Of a stretch of DNA of 64,000 nt, positions 1 to 6,984 are shown piece by piece. The DNA lies in contig DASTAY010000026.1 of assembly GCA_035712345.1 (NCBI GenBank), forward strand, positions 1 to 64,000, in the 5' to 3' direction. Made by a program: the position numbers and the translations under genes. Every line of letters begins with the position of its first letter. Position 1 is the stretch's first letter. This DNA is from VRUE01 sp035712345 (GTDB lineage Bacteria; Actinomycetota; Thermoleophilia; Solirubrobacterales; 70-9). Below the pieces are notes generated by a model. It did no database searches, was not told where the DNA came from, and saw nothing but the letters and a program-made list of their open reading frames with translations.

Positions 1-509
1 ATTTCCGAGCTGGAGCCGGATTTGAGCACCGTTTTGCCGACGCCCGACATCGAGGGCGATTTGGTCCCGGTCACCGAGAAGGAGCTGGTGACGTTGAGGG
101 TGCCGGGGCCTTTCAGGGTGCCGGAGGTCATCGAGAGGGAGGCGATACTCGAAACGCCTTCGGCGGGTGCTCGTTTTAGTTCGAGGGAGCCGCCCGAGAT
201 GCTGATGCCACCTTCACCTTGAACTACAGCGGCCACTTGCGAGCCGGTTGTGATCTTGGTGAGCTTCCCAGAACCGATGCAGGCGACATCCGCTGAAGTT
301 GGGACTTTGCCCGTCGACCAGTTTTCGGCGGTCTGCCAGGTGCCTTCCGCGGGCCCCGCCCAAGTGTCGGTGCATTCTGCAGCCACAGCAGGAGAGGCAG
401 ACCAAAAGGAAAGGAAGATCAGGCAAATAAGTGCTCCAACGCCGCCCAGCCCAGTCTTCGGCAGACGACGCCCCTTACCCGCGCACGCCACATCTTCGTG
501 TCGCCCCAT
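1..509 (-). CDS. Secreted surface/autotransporter-like protein, N-terminal part (cut by window edge)
   Basis: Reading leftward from ATG at 509, the frame stays open to the window edge (about 169 residues). The N-terminus is basic and followed by a hydrophobic stretch (LICLIFLSFWSASPAVA), a signal peptide with a likely cut before AECTD. The mature start has an NWSTGKVPTSADVACIG motif, typical of beta-helical or autotransporter-like surface proteins (W..NWS.G.vP...D), and then Ser/Gly/Thr-rich short beta-strand repeats (SISGGSLEL, SMTSGTLKGPGTL). An AAGGAGAGG ribosome site lies about 11 nt upstream. Exact function is unknown; cell-surface adhesion or structure is inferred from the fold type. 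The C-terminus is outside the window. Confidence 0.6.
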   Translation of the reverse strand, partial: MGRHEDVACAGKGRRLPKTGLGGVGALICLIFLSFWSASPAVAAECTDTWAGPAEGTWQTAENWSTGKVPTSADVACIGSGKLTKITTGSQVAAVVQGEGGISISGGSLELKRAPAEGVSSIASLSMTSGTLKGPGTLNVTSSFSVTGTKSPSMSGVGKTVLKSGSSSE

Positions 510-696
510 GTAGCCCCTACCTCTCCTTGTGATGCTCGTTGAGCGTTCCTATAGACGGCCTAAGCCATTCCCGTTAGCGCGAGATTCTTACCAGCCTCGG
601 CGGTCTGTCTGCGTTGCAAACCCTTCGGAATCTGCGAATTTCCGAGAACTTTAGCCCGTGGCCTAATAGGTCTCGGGACGGCAGGCTGCGGACGCG

Positions 697-930
697 ATGG
701 CAGACTCGCGTCCGCAGGCCTTCGGCACCGCGCTTCGAAAGCTTCGCCAGGAACGCGGTCTGAGCCAGGAAGCGGCAGCTCTGGCTTGCGGCATTGATCG
801 GGCGTATTTCGGTCAGCTTGAGCGGGCGGTCAAGACCCCGACCCTAAAGACGGTCTGGCGCATTGCAGACGGCCTCGAGACTCGGCCATCTGAGCTGCTC
901 GCGCGTGCTGAGCGAATCTTGGAAGAGTGA
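697..930 (+). CDS. Small XRE-family HTH transcriptional regulator
   Basis: A 77-residue protein that is almost entirely one lambda-repressor-like helix-turn-helix. The pattern LRKLRQERGLSQEAAALACG, then YFGQLERAVKTPTLKTVWRI, matches HTH_3 throughout. It lacks a second domain, so it probably acts as a small dimeric DNA-binding repressor. It is transcribed away from the truncated surface-protein gene, and the 187-bp gap between them probably holds both promoters. A decayed relative lies directly downstream. The target is unknown. Confidence 0.75.
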   Translation: MADSRPQAFGTALRKLRQERGLSQEAAALACGIDRAYFGQLERAVKTPTLKTVWRIADGLETRPSELLARAERILEE

Positions 931-954
931 TCGTCCACCCCATCCGTTTCCCCG

Positions 955-1144
955 AGCCAGGAGTTTCTCCCGCCTGGCCACACAGCGCTCGCCTGAGTTC
1001 AACCGCATTTGGAGATGGAGCGGGGCGCCATCGATTCGCGGTTCAGCACCCTGCTGCGCGATCGCTTGCGGGCTCGAGGTTGAACTCGATGAGATCGGTG
1101 CTCGCTTCGAGCGAATCCTGCACGAGCGGTCAAAGAGGGGCTGA
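955..1144 (+). pseudogene. Decayed XRE helix-turn-helix relic
   Basis: Three-frame reading recovers pieces of a second XRE domain in the right order but in different frames. SQEF appears near 955, and LEMERGAIDSRFSTLLR near 1014-1064 after an in-frame stop. IACGLEVELDEIGARFERIL then follows in a shifted frame, ending at a stop at 1142-1144. This mirrors the order in the intact gene just upstream (SQEAA, QLERAVKTPTLKTVWRIADG, ELLARAERILEE). A tandem duplicate or independent XRE gene that decayed by frameshifts is the simplest reading. No intact ORF is claimed. The rest of the 931-1239 interval shows nothing else I can support. Confidence 0.45.
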
Positions 1145-1239
1145 CACTGCGACCCTGACCAACTCCGCTTTGTGATGGCCTGATTTCTCACCGAGAATTC
1201 CCCGGACCACGCCGTCGAACGTGGCTGGTGAGGCCGAAC

Positions 1240-1665
1240 CTATTGAGCAAGGCAGTACACAAGGACCACAAAATCCCGCCGAGCAGCTCCTCCGAGATCG
1301 GAATTCATAGTCACCGCCCACTCGCGCTGCTTGGGAACTGGCCCTGACTCGACCATCGAGACGTTGTTGCCGGGGATCACGCCGCCGCTGGTGCTGCGGA
1401 GTCGAAGACCGCCTGATATGAGCCGTTCACCCTTCTTGCAACGGGCATGGCCGAAGGCATCGTTGAAGTTTCCATCGTGGGCAGTGGTATCGCGGTCGAC
1501 GATCTTGCCGGCGCGAAGCCGGTACTTGGCGTGGTGGCGAGCGGATGCAGAAGCGTCGCCCGAGTTGGCGGCCCTGTAACCAAGGGCGCTGCCCCCCAAG
1601 GCGACGAAGAGGGCGACCAGGGCGACGATCATTGCCGGCGAGGGGAAACGGAGCCTGGCGTTCAT
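1240..1665 (-). CDS. Membrane-anchored small exported protein, unknown function
   Basis: A 141-residue protein beginning MNARLRFPSPAMIVALVALF, followed by ALGGSALGYRAA. This single N-terminal anchor style is extremely common in Thermoleophilia exported proteins. After the anchor comes a roughly 110-residue domain with two cysteines (ARCKKGERL, VLVYCLAQ) and a GGLRLRSTSG turn, so a small extracellular beta domain is likely. It follows the larger secreted gene at 1717-3294 on the same strand by 51 bp and may be co-transcribed with it. I do not recognise a catalytic motif. Confidence 0.65.
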   Translation of the reverse strand: MNARLRFPSPAMIVALVALFVALGGSALGYRAANSGDASASARHHAKYRLRAGKIVDRDTTAHDGNFNDAFGHARCKKGERLISGGLRLRSTSGGVIPGNNVSMVESGPVPKQREWAVTMNSDLGGAARRDFVVLVYCLAQ

Positions 1666-1716
1666 TGGACTTCCTCCTTTGGTCGAGCTGGGTCGCCGAT
1701 CTCTCGGCTCTGTTGC

Positions 1717-3294
1717 TTAGCGCCTCACTCGGATATAGCGGACCACTGAGTGGCCCCGAACATACGGGTAGCCGTTCTGTTCGGGCACCACGGTCCAGAA
1801 GACGAATCTCGTAGTTCGAGGGACGGGGGTGAAGGCATAGGCGACGCGGTAGTGGCCGAGTGCATCGGTCTTGGCGCGGCGGACAAGGAAGCGGCGTTTG
1901 GCTCCCGGCACGGTCCCCCGAACCACGACGACTCGTCGGGCCGAGCCGGGACCGGCGATCTCGCCCGAGAAGTAGATGCGGTGATGGGGCTTCGTGCGGT
2001 GCCGACTCAGATGCAGGGTTGCCCGAGCCCGCATGTGCAAGCTGAGGTCGGTCGAGGTCTGGAAGGCACCGAACCGATAGGCGATGCGAATGGTCCGCGA
2101 TGGACCGTGGTGCAGCTTGTATGACCATCCTCCGTTTTCGTTGGTCAGGGCAGTGCCGATCAGATGGAATGGCCGGCCGGGAAGATCGGTGTGGCCCTCG
2201 ATGCAGACTTCGGCATTCGCAATCGGGTTGCTGCTTGCATCATGCAACCGCCCGCGGATCAAGGCGCGACGGCGGAATGCCAGAGTGCGATGCGACCTGC
2301 CATTTCCAAAACCCGACGAGAGGGTGTTCCCCCCTCCCACCGAAGAGCCCGGACACAGATTGTCCACGAGCACGTTGTACGACTGGCAGGCATTGTTTGG
2401 GGTGCCAGTCTGCGCGTAGTCATAGACGCAGACCGCCACCGTGTTCTCGCCCTCTTGGAAGGGTGGCTTCGCAGTGTCGAAACTGTAGGTCTTGGCGAAG
2501 TCCGGCGGGCATGGAACGAGCCGCGAGGTCATGTTGCCCGGGAGCGGATGGCAGTCGCCCGAGAGGTCGTCGCCTCCAGCAGATGCACCGTTGATGGTGA
2601 TCTGCACCGACTGCAAGCCAGCGCCTTCGTCATGACCGGTGACTTCGAGGCTCTGTGGCCCGTGCAGCACCGCGCCAGAGAGCATTGAACCGCCGACAGA
2701 GATGGTCGGCACGGCCACATCGGTGAGCTGGATTCGGACCTGCTTGACGTAGGCGTGGGCACCACCGGCAGCACCAACGCAACGGCCGTTTTCGTTGGGC
2801 TGGGTGCATTCCAGGCGGGCCACCAAGAAGCGCCAGTTGCCAGCCGGGATACCCGCCTCATGCCCCTGATCGTCGTTCTGGTTCTCGTAGGAGAGGCCAC
2901 CGCCCGTATCGGGGGAGACGGCGAGGTAACCGTGCTGGCCGTCTTCGGTCGCCAGGCGGCTGTAGGTCGAGCCCCCGGTGATGTAGGTGCCAGGGGGCGC
3001 CGTCCAAACCCAGGCGCCGTATGCCCCCTGCGCCGTGCCCGTTTCGCCCGTGGCGAGCCGGTGCTCAATCTGCAATCCCGGCGCAGAGGGCGAGCAGTCG
3101 GTGTAGGGCTTGTAGTGCGTCGTGGTCGCTGAAAATCCAGCGTCGTCGGCGCCTGTATAGACCCCTGGCGAGCATTGGGCCACGATGTAGCTGCCGGCCG
3201 TCGCGGGACTGGCGGCAACCAACCCAGTGGTCAGCGTCAACAGCGTTAGCCCGGCGAGCCGGATCGAGTTCGTCTTGGAAGTGCCGATCATCAC
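1717..3294 (-). CDS. Secreted multi-domain surface protein
   Basis: A 525-residue protein with a signal peptide (LTLLTLTTGLVAASPATA) and a mature start GSYIVAQCSPG, a hallmark of a large exported family in Solirubrobacterales. The first roughly 190 residues look like a jelly-roll/lectin-like domain (GAWVWTAPPGTYITGG). A middle Ig-like part has a GHDEGAGLQSVQITINGAS motif. A region around residues 330-400 resembles a carboxypeptidase-regulatory-like fold (RGRLHDASSNPIANAEVCIE), and the basic C-terminus may contact the wall. No enzymatic motif is evident; a structural or adhesive role is inferred. The start ATG ATG at 3294 fits a normal leader peptide. Confidence 0.65.
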   Translation of the reverse strand: MMIGTSKTNSIRLAGLTLLTLTTGLVAASPATAGSYIVAQCSPGVYTGADDAGFSATTTHYKPYTDCSPSAPGLQIEHRLATGETGTAQGAYGAWVWTAPPGTYITGGSTYSRLATEDGQHGYLAVSPDTGGGLSYENQNDDQGHEAGIPAGNWRFLVARLECTQPNENGRCVGAAGGAHAYVKQVRIQLTDVAVPTISVGGSMLSGAVLHGPQSLEVTGHDEGAGLQSVQITINGASAGGDDLSGDCHPLPGNMTSRLVPCPPDFAKTYSFDTAKPPFQEGENTVAVCVYDYAQTGTPNNACQSYNVLVDNLCPGSSVGGGNTLSSGFGNGRSHRTLAFRRRALIRGRLHDASSNPIANAEVCIEGHTDLPGRPFHLIGTALTNENGGWSYKLHHGPSRTIRIAYRFGAFQTSTDLSLHMRARATLHLSRHRTKPHHRIYFSGEIAGPGSARRVVVVRGTVPGAKRRFLVRRAKTDALGHYRVAYAFTPVPRTTRFVFWTVVPEQNGYPYVRGHSVVRYIRVRR

Positions 3295-3362
3295 GCTTCA
3301 CCTACCCGGATTTCGTTTACGAGGTGGCGCGCTGCGTGGCGTGGCAGCGAACGCTCTACTCC

Positions 3363-3400
3363 CTTTGTCGATCAGCGGCGCCAAATGCGTCACGAATTGG
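3363..3400 (+). repeat. S1: first copy of a 38-bp motif flanking the ECF sigma gene
   Basis: Pattern TTGTCGAT, 10 variable bases, AAATGCGTC, two bases, GAATT. The same pattern with identical 10-base spacing occurs at 4715-4753 and, inverted, at 4762-4799. This copy lies 3' of the sigma gene and faces it. The CGTC block resembles an ECF -10 element, but as a promoter this copy would only read antisense into the sigma gene. A protein-binding or recombination site is therefore equally possible. Confidence 0.55.
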
Positions 3401-3430
3401 TCGGCGTCGGGCGGGCGCGAGGGCATTTCG

Positions 3431-4630
3431 TCACGGCCCGAACTGTTCGTTGGCGGTTTGCGTCGGCGAAGGCGTGGGGCTCGATTCAGGCACCGGGGCC
3501 GGTTCGGGTTCTGGTTCCGGACTGGAGGGCGTCGGTTCCACTGCCGACTCCGGCGCGAACTGCGAGCTGGCCGCGCGGGTCGCCCGGCGCGCTCTGGCTT
3601 CCGCCCCGCCACCCGAGCTCGAGCTTCGATGGGTCGGCTGCGCTGCCGGTTCCGGCTTGGTGGTGGCTTCGGGCGTCGAATGGGTCGGCGGAACCGGGGC
3701 CTTTGGTTCGACGCGGGGCCCGGTTCGCTCGTGGACGGGGCGTGACTTCGGTGCGGAGCCTTCGTGCAACAGGTCGATCCCGCCAACGCCGGGACCGATC
3801 ACGCCGGTCACGCACATCGCCGCGGCGGCGGCCGCACCGCACACGCCGGCCGTCTTGCCGATCGGCCCGCCGGCCGCATTGACGAATCCTTCGCCGCCAC
3901 CCGAGGACAGCAGGCGGGCGGCGAGGTCTCGCGCTCGGTCGGCGAGGCTCGTGATACCGCCGCGCACCGAATCGGCAGCGGCGACGAGCTGATCCGTGAT
4001 CCGGCCGGCATGACCTTGGGCGCCGGCCAGGCTGAGCCAGGCGGCGAGCCCAACCTCGATCGCGGTGCGGTCGCCCTGCTGCGGCAGCGTCTCGATGACA
4101 CCGAAACGCTCACGCAACGCGCGCAGGGCCGAGTTGCAGCGGCGCCGGAAGGTCGGCTCGCTCCAACCGAGTGCATCCGCGCCCTGGCGGCTCGATTGTT
4201 CCTCGAAGTAGTAGAGGCTCAGCGCCTGGCGCTGGGGAACTGAGAGCTTCCTGATCGCACGATGCAGCTGCTCGGCCTCGATATGACGAATCGCCTCTTC
4301 GTCGGGCGGGGCGCTGGTCCCGTCCGTGACTTCGAGCGCCGCCTCAATCGACAGAGGGGCAGTCCCTTCCCTCTCTTCTCGCCGCAGTTGGTCAATGGCG
4401 CGTAGGAACGCGGTGTTGACGATCCAGCCTCCGGGGTTGTCGATTGCCTGGCCCCGCTCGCAGGCCCGGGCGTACTCGGCCAACGCCTGCTGGACCAGTT
4501 CCTCCGCGTGGCGGTCGATGAACCCCTCGGAGACCTGATGCGCCCTCAGCTTGCCGGGAAGCGCCACGCTGATCGCCCGTAGCTGGTCGGCGTCGAGCGA
4601 ATGCTCCTTTTCCGTGAGCCTCGACGCCAT
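3431..4630 (-). CDS. ECF-type RNA polymerase sigma factor with C-terminal membrane segment and Pro/Ser/Glu-rich tail
   Basis: A 399-residue protein, about twice the length of a simple ECF sigma factor. Residues 40-110 correspond to sigma region 2 (WIVNTAFLRAIDQLRREER) and residues 145-195 to region 4 (LSVPQRQALSLYYFEEQSS). A linker is followed at about 255-285 by a hydrophobic Ala/Gly/Val stretch (AGVCGAAAAAAMCVTGVIG) that can span the membrane. The last 110 residues are a disordered Pro/Ser/Glu tail, probably extracytoplasmic. Such a fusion may tether or sense from outside without a separate anti-sigma. The divergent ArsR gene and three copies of a shared DNA motif around it suggest autoregulation and a role in controlling the conjugative operon; both are inferences. 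Confidence 0.7.
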   Translation of the reverse strand: MASRLTEKEHSLDADQLRAISVALPGKLRAHQVSEGFIDRHAEELVQQALAEYARACERGQAIDNPGGWIVNTAFLRAIDQLRREEREGTAPLSIEAALEVTDGTSAPPDEEAIRHIEAEQLHRAIRKLSVPQRQALSLYYFEEQSSRQGADALGWSEPTFRRRCNSALRALRERFGVIETLPQQGDRTAIEVGLAAWLSLAGAQGHAGRITDQLVAAADSVRGGITSLADRARDLAARLLSSGGGEGFVNAAGGPIGKTAGVCGAAAAAAMCVTGVIGPGVGGIDLLHEGSAPKSRPVHERTGPRVEPKAPVPPTHSTPEATTKPEPAAQPTHRSSSSGGGAEARARRATRAASSQFAPESAVEPTPSSPEPEPEPAPVPESSPTPSPTQTANEQFGP

Positions 4631-4714
4631 TACCCAATTTTAAGCATCGCGCTCGATCCGCCTAATCCGGCGGCGACGCGCCTGTATCGCTCGTCTGGTC
4701 GCACCATTCCCCTC

Positions 4715-4799
4715 CTTTGTCGAACGAGAGCCCGATTTGCGTCACGGATTTGGCAAATCGGGAAATTGGCGACGCATTTCCCGATCTCCATCGACAAGG
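4715..4799. promoter_or_regulatory. Large inverted-repeat control region (S2 and S3 copies of the 38-bp motif)
   Basis: Two motif copies face each other: S2 (4715-4753, TTGTCGAA, N10, ATTTGCGTCACGGATT) and S3 (4762-4799 on the minus strand, TTGTCGAT, N10, AAATGCGTCGCCAATT). Inside lie two further perfect inverted repeats: CCCGATTTGC with GCAAATCGGG (spacer 12) and CGGGAAAT with ATTTCCCG. The region lies between divergent sigma and ArsR genes and directly before the ArsR GTG start, so an operator and/or paired promoters are most likely. ArsR or the sigma factor itself are the obvious candidate binders. Confidence 0.6.
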
Positions 4800-4803
4800 G
4801 GGT

Positions 4804-5154
4804 GTGAATCGGAAAAACACACATACCGCGTTCGGTCAGTTTCCAACGCACGCAGTCGAGGTGATCGCGGCGAGGCTCGCGGTGATAGCCGAGCCGACTC
4901 GCATCCGCCTGTTGGAGCTGCTCAATGACGACGACGAAACGGCGGGTGAGATCAGCGAGCGACTGCGCCTCTCGCCCGAGGTGGTGGCGGAACACCTCGA
5001 CGCGCTGCACGCCGCCGGCTTCGTCTCCCGACAGGGCTCGCCCGCCAGGTACCACCTGATCGACTGGACCGACTGGTGGGTGGTCGAGCAGGTTGCTCGC
5101 AACCTCGCCGACCAGCATCGGCCCGGCCGAGTCGAGGGAGGTGGCGGCCGGTGA
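4804..5154 (+). CDS. ArsR-family winged-helix regulator
   Basis: A 116-residue protein when started at GTG 4804. A frame from TTG 4717 is open, but its first 29 codons are made of the inverted-repeat operator, so that start is rejected; GTG 4861 is another possibility. The body LAVIAEPTRIRLLELLNDDD, then AGEISERLRLSPEVVAEHLD and ALHAAGFVSRQG, is a standard ArsR winged helix. I see no CxC metal site, so metal sensing is unlikely. It heads the transfer operon and overlaps the TcpC-like start (GTGA). It is therefore the probable repressor of the element's transfer genes through the palindromes just upstream. Confidence 0.72.
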   Translation: MNRKNTHTAFGQFPTHAVEVIAARLAVIAEPTRIRLLELLNDDDETAGEISERLRLSPEVVAEHLDALHAAGFVSRQGSPARYHLIDWTDWWVVEQVARNLADQHRPGRVEGGGGR

Positions 5155-5990
5155 GGGCGACGATCAGTCCAAGCGCTCTGCGCGGCGCGGGGCACTCGCT
5201 TCGCCTCCGCCGCATCGGTCGCGTCGCCCTGTGGGCACTGGTCGCGCTCCTTCTCATTCGCGGGACCGAGAGCGTCCTCTCCCCAGCCCCCGAGCCTCCC
5301 CAGGCGCCAGCGGGCGCGAAGGGCAGCCCGCTTGGGCAGGCGAGCACCGCCTTCGCGGTGGGCTTCGCCCGGGCGTATCTCGCAGAACCGTCGCTCCGCA
5401 ACCCGAGCGACCACTTCGCCGAGGGTGTCACGCCCAACGCCGGAGGCGGCACCTCCGGCCGGGAGGTCGCGCAGGCAGAGGTCGCGCAGACGCGTCGCCT
5501 CAGCGGCGGTCGGGCAATTGTCACGGTCGCCTGCGAACTCCTCGGTGGGCGCGTTCTGTACCTGGCCGTCCCGATCGTCCGCGACTCGGCGGGCGAGGTG
5601 GCGGCTCTTGGCGCGCCATCCCTGGTCGCGGCGCCGGAGACCGCCGGGCTCGAAACCGAGCGAACCCAGCCGCTCTCCGGCGCCGACGCCGGGGCGATCG
5701 GCGAACTGGTGGACAGGTTCCTGGCCGCGTACGCGTCGACCAGCGAGCCGGCCGACCTCTCCTACTACGTCGCGCCCGGGACGAGCGTGACCCCCATAGG
5801 CGGGCTCCGCTTGATCGGGACGCCGAACGTCCGCGAGCCACAGGATGAAGGCGGACCCGACAGGACGGTCATCGCATCTGTTCGCGCCCACGACGAGGCG
5901 AGCGATGTCACCTATTTCCTGAGCTACCGACTGGAGCTCGTCAGGCACGAGCGGTGGTACGTGAGCGGGGTCGAGGGAGCGCTGCGATGA
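5151..5990 (+). CDS. TcpC-like conjugal transfer protein (T4SS, VirB8-like)
   Basis: 279 residues from GTG 5151, which overlaps the ArsR stop (GTGA). The longer frame from 5076 would overlap ArsR by about 80 bases and is rejected. A basic cytoplasmic N-terminus is followed by one membrane helix at about residues 22-40 (IGRVALWALVALLLI). Two NTF2-like extracytoplasmic domains come next: AFAVGFARAYLAEPSLRNPS, then LVDRFLAAYASTSEPADLSY. This is the architecture of TcpC, the bitopic VirB8-like scaffold of Gram-positive conjugation. It opens a block of TcpD-, TcpE- and VirB4-like genes, which supports the call. Confidence 0.75.
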   Translation: MRATISPSALRGAGHSLRLRRIGRVALWALVALLLIRGTESVLSPAPEPPQAPAGAKGSPLGQASTAFAVGFARAYLAEPSLRNPSDHFAEGVTPNAGGGTSGREVAQAEVAQTRRLSGGRAIVTVACELLGGRVLYLAVPIVRDSAGEVAALGAPSLVAAPETAGLETERTQPLSGADAGAIGELVDRFLAAYASTSEPADLSYYVAPGTSVTPIGGLRLIGTPNVREPQDEGGPDRTVIASVRAHDEASDVTYFLSYRLELVRHERWYVSGVEGALR

Positions 5991-6292
5991 GCCGGCGGGT
6001 CACAGTCACGCTCGCCCTGGTCAGTGTGATGCTGCTGGCGCTCTGGCTCGCCCCCGATGCGCTGGCGGCCGGCAACGATGTGGGTCACAACCTCGGCTCG
6101 CTGCTCCGTCATTACGCGAGCGAGGTCTACGGCGGCATCGTCGCGATCGTCGGGCTGGTCTTTCTCCTCAACCGCCGCTACACCGATCTCGCCCTGTTCT
6201 TCCTCGCGGCGGTGCTGGTCGGCTGGCTTGTCTTCTCCCCCGATCAGGTCGCCAACGCCGCTCGCGCCATCGGCCAACGCGTGCTGCCATGA
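5987..6292 (+). CDS. Small exported two-helix membrane protein of the transfer system (TcpD/VirB2-like)
   Basis: 101 residues from ATG 5987, overlapping the TcpC-like stop by ATGA. A signal peptide (VTLALVSVMLLALWLAPDALA) is followed by a short segment and two helices (GGIVAIVGLVFLLN and LALFFLAAVLVGWLVF) separated by a basic NRRYTD turn. This is the size and topology of VirB2/TrbC pilin-like or TcpD proteins, and the position between TcpC- and TcpE-like genes agrees. Sequence alone does not tell pilin from TcpD. Confidence 0.6.
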   Translation: MSRRVTVTLALVSVMLLALWLAPDALAAGNDVGHNLGSLLRHYASEVYGGIVAIVGLVFLLNRRYTDLALFFLAAVLVGWLVFSPDQVANAARAIGQRVLP

Positions 6293-6984
6293 CCGAGACG
6301 CCGGAGGCGATCCGCTCCTACCAGCGCATCTTCCGCCCGGAGCGGCGCATCTACTCGATAGAGGGGCGACCGCTTCCGGTTCCCGGCGGAGTGCCGCTCC
6401 GCTGGCTCGCCTACGCGAGCGGCACGCTCGTCTCGGCCATCGCTCTCTCCGCCCGCTCGCCGGGCATCGCCGCCTTGGTGGCGGCCGCGGCGGGCGTCGC
6501 CGCGCTCGGTGCCGGCGGGCGAAGGGCCGCAATCGGAGCGGCGCTGTGCGGCTTCCTCTTCGTGGAGGTGGGCGGCTGGATCGTCGCGGCCCTGGACTGG
6601 CCGCTGCGGCTGATCGTCCTCCCGGTCGCCGTCGCGACGCTGGCGACCCAGGCGACCCCGGACGGCCGGACCGCCGAGCGATTCGCGCTCTCATGGCTGC
6701 TGCTGCGACTCACCCCGACTCGCCGCTCTCTGGGGCGCGAGGTGCCGGCGCCTGATCGTTCCCGACGCGAGGCCGAGCTGTGGGTGGCGCCGGACGAGCG
6801 CTCGCCCGACCTTCGCCGCGGCATCGTGCGCGGTCCCGCTCACGTCGCGTTCCCGGTCGCGGTGGAGCAGAGGCGACGGCGGCGAAGGATCGTCGTCCGC
6901 CGGCTGGGCTGGCACCGGCGCCGAGGGTCGGTGGCCCGAGCGGTCGAGCTGGACGCGGGCGAGGTGCTGGAGGTGCGCCCATGA
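6289..6984 (+). CDS. TcpE-family conjugal transfer membrane protein
   Basis: 231 residues, starting four bases inside the previous gene (ATGA). The N-terminus has the SYQRIFRPERRIYSIEGRPL motif and then two pairs of hydrophobic segments (ASGTLVSAIALSARS, LIVLPVAVATLATQATP), as in TcpE, a membrane component of Gram-positive T4SS. The RTAERFALSWLLLRL segment, then a basic C-terminal half ending in an Arg-rich stretch, is also usual. It likely sits in the inner-membrane complex that docks the VirB4 ATPase encoded next. Confidence 0.72.
   Translation: MTETPEAIRSYQRIFRPERRIYSIEGRPLPVPGGVPLRWLAYASGTLVSAIALSARSPGIAALVAAAAGVAALGAGGRRAAIGAALCGFLFVEVGGWIVAALDWPLRLIVLPVAVATLATQATPDGRTAERFALSWLLLRLTPTRRSLGREVPAPDRSRREAELWVAPDERSPDLRRGIVRGPAHVAFPVAVEQRRRRRRIVVRRLGWHRRRGSVARAVELDAGEVLEVRP

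Noticed and set aside
1..4700. Left attachment site as a copy of the tRNA-fMet 3' end
   Set aside because: Searched by eye for GATTCGAACC and GGGTTAT-like stretches; none found, so the left border is left open.
4717..4803. N-terminal extension of the ArsR gene from a TTG at 4717
   Set aside because: These codons are made of the inverted-repeat control region (S2/S3), and the ArsR fold starts later; GTG 4804 is preferred.
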